In this document: positions 46,914 to 52,223 of the stretch, piece after piece | Numbering within the stretch: the stretch's first letter is position 1 | How the letters are laid out: the number at the start of each line of letters is the position of its first letter | Source: JBFXAM01 sp050184295 | GTDB lineage: Bacteria; Planctomycetota; Phycisphaerae; UBA1845; Fen-1342 | Direction of reading: 5' to 3' | DNA length: 52,223 nt | NCBI GenBank assembly: GCA_050184295.1 | Contig: JBFXAM010000018.1 | Coordinates: 1-52,223 of the forward strand | Translations under genes and position numbers: made by a program | The notes under the pieces: model-generated | The model's database searches: none | Told to the model about the DNA's origin: nothing | The model's input: only the letters and a program-made list of their open reading frames with translations

Positions 46914-48899
46914 TTGCGTTGCAAGTGGTTGAGGGGGTGGGCACTTAGAAGCGTTGCGCGTGGCGGACGGCAGCGGCTGCGGCGGTTGAACGCACCCGGT
47001 CGGAGCGGCGCGGCCGCGCAGCACACGGCGGAGATTTGGCCGCGCGCGTGGGTTTGGCGCGGTATGGTGGCAGCCATGGCATTGGGGATTTTCACCCACC
47101 CGACTGGGGCATTTGCCCAACTCGACCCCAACGACCCCTGGCCGAAGTTCGCGCGCGATGAAGGGAACACGTGCTATACGACCGTTCGCGGCCCGCACGC
47201 GCCGGACTTGCGGTGGCACGGCGAGCTCCAATCGAATCGACAATTGAATCAACGTCACCATGGCGGCGCGGCGATCGGCCGCTTCAGCGGGCGCAACTAT
47301 GCGATCGTGGGCACGCCCGGGCCGGGAGAGTACCCGCGGCTGTACGTGTTCGACGTGGAAGCGACGCCGGCGGACCCCCTTGTTCCGCTGACGGCCACGG
47401 CGGTCATTCAACTCCCGCTGTCGACCGACGGTGTGGACTCCACGCCGCTGATCCTGCCGGATCGAACCGTCGTCGTTCAGACGCGCACCTGGTTGATTGC
47501 TTATGATTTTTCTTCGTTCCCGAGCGCAACGCCCACCGTGGTCTGGACGAGTCCGGCGCTAAACTCCGGCGGTGCGTCGCCGGCATTAGGCTGGACGACT
47601 CGGAATGTCCAACAGCGCGCCATGCGCATTTACGCGCTCGGCGGCGAAAAGATTGTGTCGCTCGACCCGGCCGTGGGCACATCATTCGAGATGGATTTTG
47701 TCCTCCGCAGTGGAATTTCGGCCGGTAACGCGCTGACGTGCCCAGCGGTCGGACCTCTCGATCCGAATGATCCATCATACGTCTTCATCGACTCCAACCT
47801 AGTCTATTGTTCAACGTTTGGAAGTGAGTTGGACGGTCTGGATCATGTTTATTCGCTGTACGCGGATAATGTCCCGCGCGGGTCACCCGCCACGATACAG
47901 GTGTGGGGAACGCGCGCTGACGTATACGACGGCTTCATCACCGGGAGCTTTGCATCGCCAAGTGTTTACCGAGAGGGTTGGGATTTGGCGGGAAGGATCG
48001 TGGTTGGCACCGATGACGGAGGGCTCTACGGCCTCTGGAACCGGACAGACGTCAATGGTGACTTCGTGCGTCGCTGGCACCGCTCGGGAGGAACGCACGT
48101 TTCATCCACCGCGGCACTGACACCCACCAACGATATTCTGTATCTTGAGGAAGGGCCGGCGGCGTTCCAATGCGTAGATCAGGAGACTACGGCGACAGAG
48201 CCGCAACAGACTGCTCTCCACACGGGAGCCCGCCCGTATTCGTCTGCCGGCGCGGCCGATCCTCACCGCTTCTATTGCGGCACGCTTCGGTGGATTGTCG
48301 GTCCACAGCCCGACAACGATGAGGCGCGCGTCCTCGGGCTGTGCTACGTGGGCGGTAGCGCGGCGCGCGCACCGATCCGCACCTGGAAGTTCACGCCGCC
48401 GCAAATTCAGGAGGATCCACGGCCAGAGCCGGCGAGCACTCACTTGCAGCGCGGCTTCAATGCGCCGATCGCCGTCAATACCGACGGCACGATCATCGCG
48501 GTGAACGACGGATACATCTTCGCCCTCCGTCCGCTGCGCGCGGACTTCAATGGCGATGGCTGTCGCAATAACTTCGATGTCGACGCGTTCGCGCTCGCAA
48601 TTACCGACCCAGACACATGGGAGCAGGACTACGGCGCTCCCTACGGCATCAATCGTGTGAGTATCGGTGACTGTAACGACGACGGTGTGGTAAACAACTT
48701 CGATCTCGATTGCTTCGTGGACATCGTCGTCGCCGATCCCCGGTGCGTGCCGGAGTTCCTTGGACCCTGTCCCTCCGGTGAATCGAGCGGGAGCGAATCC
48801 GGCGCCCGCGGAGAGTCAGGTGAACCGGCCGCCGACAGCGACTGGGCGTATTTCTATGAAGTGGTGGCGTACTTGCGGGCGTTGTTCGACATGAACTAG
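46914..48899 (+). CDS. Secreted beta-propeller-like protein with an internal dockerin-like module
   Basis: A 661-residue protein. The N-terminus (WPKFARDEGNTCYTTVRG after a signal peptide ending HPTGAFAQ) resembles the WPMFxxDxxxTG opening of PQQ/beta-propeller secreted proteins; the body (about 80-530) has repeated strand patterns such as YVFDVEATP and RIVVGTDDGGLYGLWNRT. Dockerin-like repeats at about 543-606 (ADFNGDGCRNNFDVDAFA and DCNDDGVVNNFDLDCFVD) have their Cys moved. Unlike the other members, a Ser/Gly/Glu-rich tail of about 50 residues follows the module. Start uncertain: ATG 46914 has AGGA upstream but gives a 50-residue Arg-rich lead; ATG 47064 gives a normal signal peptide. Local GC is lower than in the neighbours. 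Confidence 0.78.
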   Translation: MRCKWLRGWALRSVARGGRQRLRRLNAPGRSGAAAQHTAEIWPRAWVWRGMVAAMALGIFTHPTGAFAQLDPNDPWPKFARDEGNTCYTTVRGPHAPDLRWHGELQSNRQLNQRHHGGAAIGRFSGRNYAIVGTPGPGEYPRLYVFDVEATPADPLVPLTATAVIQLPLSTDGVDSTPLILPDRTVVVQTRTWLIAYDFSSFPSATPTVVWTSPALNSGGASPALGWTTRNVQQRAMRIYALGGEKIVSLDPAVGTSFEMDFVLRSGISAGNALTCPAVGPLDPNDPSYVFIDSNLVYCSTFGSELDGLDHVYSLYADNVPRGSPATIQVWGTRADVYDGFITGSFASPSVYREGWDLAGRIVVGTDDGGLYGLWNRTDVNGDFVRRWHRSGGTHVSSTAALTPTNDILYLEEGPAAFQCVDQETTATEPQQTALHTGARPYSSAGAADPHRFYCGTLRWIVGPQPDNDEARVLGLCYVGGSAARAPIRTWKFTPPQIQEDPRPEPASTHLQRGFNAPIAVNTDGTIIAVNDGYIFALRPLRADFNGDGCRNNFDVDAFALAITDPDTWEQDYGAPYGINRVSIGDCNDDGVVNNFDLDCFVDIVVADPRCVPEFLGPCPSGESSGSESGARGESGEPAADSDWAYFYEVVAYLRALFDMN

Positions 48900-48915
48900 G
48901 GAGGGGGAGCGCAAG

Positions 48916-48958
48916 GCCACGGCTCCTTCCTGCGGTCGCCGCGGGCAGGAGCCGTGGC
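48916..48958 (+). terminator. Long hairpin between two dockerin-tailed genes
   Basis: GCCACGGCTCCT (48916-48927) and AGGAGCCGTGGC (48947-48958) form a perfect 12-bp stem; within the loop, CCTGCGG can pair with CCGCGGG. It lies 17 bases after the stop and 27 before the next start. No T-run; it could end transcription or stabilise the upstream mRNA. Confidence 0.5.
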
Positions 48959-48984
48959 TGCGCGAAGCTGCGGGAGCAACATCC

Positions 48985-50280
48985 ATGACAAGAGTTGCAC
49001 AGCGATTCACGGCCAAGGGGGCTCCGCTCTTGGCGCTCGTGATCGCGTCAACGTCCATCGCGAATGCCGACCAGTGGTGGGCGGTCACGGCCATCGATCT
49101 TCTGCCCGGCGGGACTGCGGCGTCGGCCACCGACATCAACGACCGCGGCATCGTCGTCGGCGGGTCACCGGTGCAGATCGACGGCGACTGGACGGTCGGG
49201 GTCATCTGGTCGCACGGCAGGCTTCGGGCAGTTCCGGAGCCTGCAGGGGTGCGGTACTTTCAGGCCCGAGCGATCAGTAGCAGCGGAACGATCGCGGGCG
49301 ACGCATCGGTCAGCATTGGCGACAATCCGGCCTATGTGCTGCTTGATTCAGGATCTCGCCGGATTGGGACACTCGGCGGCGGAGAGGCGAACAGTTGGGC
49401 CATCAATTCGCATAACGTTGTGGTCGGCTCCTCAGAAATCGATTCGACAATGTCGGCGCCGGTTCATGCTTTCGTGTGGGACGATCAACTGCGCGATTTG
49501 GGCACATTGGGAGGACATTACTCCGATGCACACGGAGTGAATGATCCGGGAGACGTTGTCGGCTCATCCCTGGTGCGCTTGCCATTTGTCGACTGGGTCG
49601 TCCGAGCCGTGTTGTGGTCGGACGGCGTCGCGTACGAACTCGGATGTCTGCCCGGCGATCTGTCGTCATCGGCCAGAGCGATTAATAACAACGGCGACAT
49701 CGTGGGCGTATCGGCTATTGGGTGGCTTCCCGCTGATGGCTCGCTCGCGATTCTCTGGCGCGGCGGCGAAATCATCCGCATCGGTCCGCTCGTGCCGGAT
49801 GCCCCGACCGGCTATCGCTTTGAGAGCTTTTGCACCGACATCAACGACCACGGAGAGGTGATTGGCTCCGGGGAGATTAGCTTCTACTCAGGCGTCGGTT
49901 TCCTCTGGCGCGACGGCGTCCTCGTTCACCTCCCCGCGCTCGTGGCACCCGACAATCCCTGGAAACCGTCACCCGTCGCGATCAACAACGCCGGCCAGAT
50001 CGCGTGCACGCTGTTTCATTCCACCATCCCGAATACGCAGCGAGCCGGCGTTCTCACGCCGCCGGAGTGCCGCGGCTTCCCGCGCGGCGACGCGAATTGC
50101 GACGGCGTCATCAACAACTTCGACGTCGACGCGTTCGTGATGGCTTTGGCCGACGTCGACGCCTACGCCGCGAATCTCGCCGCCTGCAACTGGCTCTGCA
50201 ACCTCGACATCAACCGCGACGGCTATGTCAACAACTTCGACATCGATCCGTTCGTGGAGCTGCTTGTTTCGCAGCCGTAG
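48985..50280 (+). CDS. Secreted HAF-repeat protein with dockerin-like module
   Basis: A 431-residue protein. Signal peptide (LLALVIASTSIANA, to about 28), then HAF-type repeats (RIGTLGGGEANSWAINSHNV, LRDLGTLGGHYSDAHGVND, LGCLPGDLSSSARAINNNGD), as in the protein at 25828-27033, and the two-repeat dockerin-like module at residues 367-431 (GDANCDGVINNFDVDAFV, INRDGYVNNFDIDPFVELL). GGGAG before the ATG. Shares with the preceding gene the lower GC and codon usage with more A/T-ending codons. It and the beta-propeller protein form a tandem pair of module-bearing proteins. Confidence 0.88.
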   Translation: MTRVAQRFTAKGAPLLALVIASTSIANADQWWAVTAIDLLPGGTAASATDINDRGIVVGGSPVQIDGDWTVGVIWSHGRLRAVPEPAGVRYFQARAISSSGTIAGDASVSIGDNPAYVLLDSGSRRIGTLGGGEANSWAINSHNVVVGSSEIDSTMSAPVHAFVWDDQLRDLGTLGGHYSDAHGVNDPGDVVGSSLVRLPFVDWVVRAVLWSDGVAYELGCLPGDLSSSARAINNNGDIVGVSAIGWLPADGSLAILWRGGEIIRIGPLVPDAPTGYRFESFCTDINDHGEVIGSGEISFYSGVGFLWRDGVLVHLPALVAPDNPWKPSPVAINNAGQIACTLFHSTIPNTQRAGVLTPPECRGFPRGDANCDGVINNFDVDAFVMALADVDAYAANLAACNWLCNLDINRDGYVNNFDIDPFVELLVSQP

Positions 50281-50371
50281 GGAGCCGGGAAAAGGGAACA
50301 GACAGGGAATAGCGACGGCGGGACGAAGGGAGGTAGGGACACAGGAGCACCGCACGAGATGGAGTGCGGGA

Positions 50372-50397
50372 ATCAGAGCCGCGGGCGCGAGCCCGCG
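50372..50397. repeat. ATCAGAGCCGC box with 7-bp hairpin
   Basis: ATCAGAGCCGC (50372-50382) is shared with 46598-46608 and runs into a perfect hairpin, CGCGGGC/GCCCGCG with a GCGA loop (50380-50397). Confidence 0.45.
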
Positions 50398-50456
50398 ATT
50401 GCCGTCGTTGCACGGCCTGAGTGGCTGGCCCAAGCCCGCGGCTCCGATCGGCCCGG

Positions 50457-50551
50457 CCCGCCGCTGGCGCGGCGGGTTCTGACAGCGACGCGGACACCCG
50501 GGCCCGTCGCTGGCGCGGCGCCTGACCCCCTGCTGGCGCGGGGGCTCCTGG
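50457..50551. repeat. Clustered palindromic units with CTGGCGCGG core
   Basis: CCCGCCGCTGGCGCGGCGGG followed by TTCTGA (50457-50482), CCCGTCGCTGGCGCGGCGCC (50503-50522) and CCCCCTGCTGGCGCGGGGGC (50526-50545). Unit starts are 46 and 23 bases apart. The first is nearly identical to copy A at 3467-3493. Confidence 0.55.
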
Positions 50552-50637
50552 TTCGCAGCCCGTGGCGGGATGCTTGTGTACCGCTGCCGACGCCCCGCTC
50601 GGCGTTTCCGCCCTCCCGCCGCTATATTGACCGCCCG

Positions 50638-51753
50638 ATGAATCCGCTCCTCGACGTCACCGCCGAGTATCAGCGCTACGGGCTGCTCGCGTTCATCGCG
50701 ACGGTCTTCGCGACGCCGCTGGCGATCCAGGTCGCGCGCCGCACCGGCGTGATGGACTATCCCGACACGTTTCTCAAGCCGCACGCCAAGCCCACGCCTT
50801 ATCTGGGTGGAACGGCGATCTGCCTGGGCTGGGCGCTCGCGCTGTCGTGGGCGATCGCCGCCGGCGCCGTCGACTGGCGCTTACTCCTGCCGATCCTCCT
50901 CGGTGGGCTGGCGATCTCGATCATCGGGTTGGTGGACGACGTGCGCGACATCTCGCCGCGCGTGCGGCTGCTGGGGGGCGCGCTGGTGATTGGGGCGGTG
51001 GTTCTGACAACGGGCGCCGGACTCAAGCTGGTCGATTCGGTGTTCGAGCCGGCGGGCATCCTCTTTCCACGCTGGATCGCGCTGCCGGCGTCGTTCGCGC
51101 TGAGCGTGGTCGTCGTGCTCGGCGCGTGCCACTCCACGAACCTGATCGACGGGCTCGACGGCCTCTGCACCGGCGTGACCGCGATCATCTCGTTCGGGTT
51201 CTGCGTGCTGGCGGCGTACCTGGCGGTCTGCGAGTACAGCCAGATGGGCGACCCCGTGCGGCTCGTCCTCGCCATCGCGATGCTCGGGGCCGCGATGGGC
51301 TTCCTGCCGTTCAATTTCAAGCCCGCCAAGATCTTCATGGGCGACGCGGGCAGCACGCTGCTTGGATTCAACTGCGGCATGCTGATTCTGCTGTTCGCGG
51401 AGCGGAGCGTCGTCCGGTGGGTCATTGCGGCGCTGATGATCTTCGCGTTGCCCGTGTTCGACACGGCCCTCGCGATGTTCCGCCGCTGGCGCAGCGGACG
51501 CAGCATCTTCGCCGGCGACCGCAGCCACTTCTACGATCAGCTCGTGCAGCGCGGACTGACCGTCCGCCAGAGCGTGCTCGTGTGCTACCTGCTCGCGGTC
51601 TTCTTCGGCGCGGTCGGGCTGCTCTCGATCCTCGTCCGCACACGCTACACGATCATCATCTATGTCGGGGTCTGCCTGGCCACCGCGCTCGTCGCGTGGC
51701 GAACCGGACTCACCCATCCGGAACAACGCGAGAACGGGACCAACGCCGGCTAG
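50638..51753 (+). CDS. MraY/WecA-family glycosyl-1-phosphate transferase (undecaprenyl-phosphate sugar-1-phosphate transferase)
   Basis: A 371-residue integral membrane protein with about ten hydrophobic helices. Signatures: HAKPTPYLGGTAICLG near the N-terminus, IIGLVDDVRDISPR (Asp-rich loop), STNLIDGLDGLCTG, IFMGDAGSTLLGF and the cytoplasmic GDRSHFYDQL, which matches the His-containing loop of the family. It transfers a sugar phosphate from a UDP-sugar to a polyprenyl phosphate, starting O-antigen/ECA-type or wall polymers. The DRSHFYDQL loop and absence of MraY-specific motifs favour a WecA/TagO-like enzyme over MraY. ATG at 50638. Confidence 0.88.
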   Translation: MNPLLDVTAEYQRYGLLAFIATVFATPLAIQVARRTGVMDYPDTFLKPHAKPTPYLGGTAICLGWALALSWAIAAGAVDWRLLLPILLGGLAISIIGLVDDVRDISPRVRLLGGALVIGAVVLTTGAGLKLVDSVFEPAGILFPRWIALPASFALSVVVVLGACHSTNLIDGLDGLCTGVTAIISFGFCVLAAYLAVCEYSQMGDPVRLVLAIAMLGAAMGFLPFNFKPAKIFMGDAGSTLLGFNCGMLILLFAERSVVRWVIAALMIFALPVFDTALAMFRRWRSGRSIFAGDRSHFYDQLVQRGLTVRQSVLVCYLLAVFFGAVGLLSILVRTRYTIIIYVGVCLATALVAWRTGLTHPEQRENGTNAG

Positions 51754-51807
51754 TCGCGCGGGCGCGCGGCGCCAGTCGGACTGCCCCAAACGCGACGACA
51801 CGCCGCT

Positions 51808-52223
51808 TCAGCGCGCCAGCAGGTCGACGAATCCGTTGATGTCGAAGTTGTTCACGCGCCCGTCGCCGTTCACGTCCGCGCGATTAATGTCGCAGTTCGG
51901 ATAGTGCTGGGCGAACAGCTCCGGATCGGCGATCGCGAGGACGAATGGTTCTACGTCGAAGTTGTTGAACTCGCCGTCGCAATTCGTGTCGCCGACCACG
52001 TCCGGCGTGCACGTCACGTTGCGCAGAAACTCGACCCGGCTGCCGAGCGCGTCGGTCACGACCAGGTCGGCGTCCTGGTCGCGGTCGAAATCGGCGATAG
52101 TCAGTCCGGTCGCGCTTTGACCGCAGGGGACAATCCACGGTCCAGTGGGCAGCGCCGCGGGCTGACCGATGAAGATCGCGATGAACCCGGCGGTCAGGTC
52201 GCTGCTCGCCGCCACCAGGTCGA
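51808..52223 (-). CDS. FG-GAP/VCBS-like secreted protein with dockerin-like module, N-terminus outside window
   Basis: The frame stays open to the right edge, so only the C-terminal 138 residues are seen. An FG-GAP/VCBS repeat (GLTIADFDRDQDADLVVTDA, SRVEFLRN) of a beta-propeller is followed by the module: GDTNCDGEFNNFDVEPFVLA, then YPNCDINRADVNGDGRVNNF and DINGFVDLLAR. Part of the second repeat is nearly identical at the DNA level to the HAF protein at 25828-27033. The Met at 52215 is not a likely true start. Confidence 0.85.
   Translation of the reverse strand, partial: DLVAASSDLTAGFIAIFIGQPAALPTGPWIVPCGQSATGLTIADFDRDQDADLVVTDALGSRVEFLRNVTCTPDVVGDTNCDGEFNNFDVEPFVLAIADPELFAQHYPNCDINRADVNGDGRVNNFDINGFVDLLAR
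51838..51880. repeat. Module-coding repeat, copy 2 (near-identical to 25867-25909)
   Basis: 42 of 43 bases match the copy 26 kb away in a different gene. The two genes lie on the same strand; recombination between them could excise or exchange segments. Confidence 0.7.

Larger units (their letters stand above)
50281..50637. other. Repeat-rich leader before the MraY/WecA-like gene
   Basis: About 355 bases without a gene. It holds a hairpin at 50380-50397 (CGCGGGC-GCGA-GCCCGCG) next to the ATCAGAGCCGC box, and CTGGCGCGG-containing units at 50457, 50503 and 50526. GCTATATTGACC just before the next ATG may include a -10 box (TATATT). Confidence 0.45.

Noticed and set aside
1..52223. tRNA, rRNA, riboswitch and CRISPR
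   Set aside because: None recognised by eye on either strand; a covariance-model scan would be decisive and could overturn this for small RNAs.

Overview
The window is chromosomal DNA of very high GC content from a bacterium that looks like a planctomycete, probably of the Phycisphaerae type. This is an inference from gene content: secreted proteins ending in a paired, dockerin/EF-hand-like module (core NNFDIDPFV), a prepilin-like protein of the planctomycete H-X9-DG kind, HAF-repeat proteins, a PEP-CTERM protein, multihaem cytochromes, a small Hc1-like histone H1 homologue, and a topoisomerase VI A subunit. No rRNA, tRNA, CRISPR array, phage or transposase could be recognised by eye.

Layout. 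0-9.6 kb: 3' part of a secreted subtilase with a dockerin-like tail, then a leftward block (DinB-like protein, topoisomerase VI subunit A, tetrahaem-type cytochrome, M16 double-domain peptidase, pseudopilin-like protein). 9.7-12.5 kb: rightward ECF sigma factor, membrane anti-sigma-like protein and exported PDZ protein. 12.5-17.6 kb: two CHRD-type secreted proteins, a 57-residue lipoprotein, a SecD-head-like lipoprotein, an erythromycin-esterase-family protein fused to a bactofilin-like beta-helix, and a thioredoxin-like [2Fe-2S] ferredoxin. 17.6-22.4 kb: leftward translation cluster infB - DUF503 - rbfA - HhH/endonuclease III-like protein with a histone-H1-like tail. 22.9-25.6 kb: glycosyltransferase plus GH57 glycosidase (alpha-glucan metabolism). 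25.8-28.3 kb: heptahaem cytochrome plus HAF/dockerin protein. 28.9-29.6 kb: Hc1-like protein and FabZ-like dehydratase. 29.9-32.6 kb: S74-chaperone fibre protein translationally coupled to a small dockerin-like protein. 33.2-40.2 kb: glnS, a deacetylase-like lipoprotein, an SDR epimerase, folC with a basic N-terminal tail, and aroB. 40.4-46.2 kb: giant TPR protein, KpsF-type sugar-phosphate isomerase, formyltransferase. 46.2-52.2 kb: a gap with a GH2-like gene remnant and hairpins, two dockerin-tailed secreted proteins in DNA of visibly lower GC, a MraY/WecA-type transferase, and the 3' end of an FG-GAP/dockerin protein.

The themes that tie the window together are an extracellular protein set marked by one C-terminal module found on seven otherwise unrelated proteins, and several chromatin/DNA-related oddities (bacterial topoisomerase VI A, Hc1, and basic tails on FolC and an HhH protein). 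The module family is the best candidate here for an incompletely described system. Its binding partner is not in the window, and whether it anchors, sorts or assembles proteins cannot be decided from sequence alone.

Many long open frames opposite real genes (up to about 1,200 codons) are by-products of GC-rich codon usage and are not annotated.
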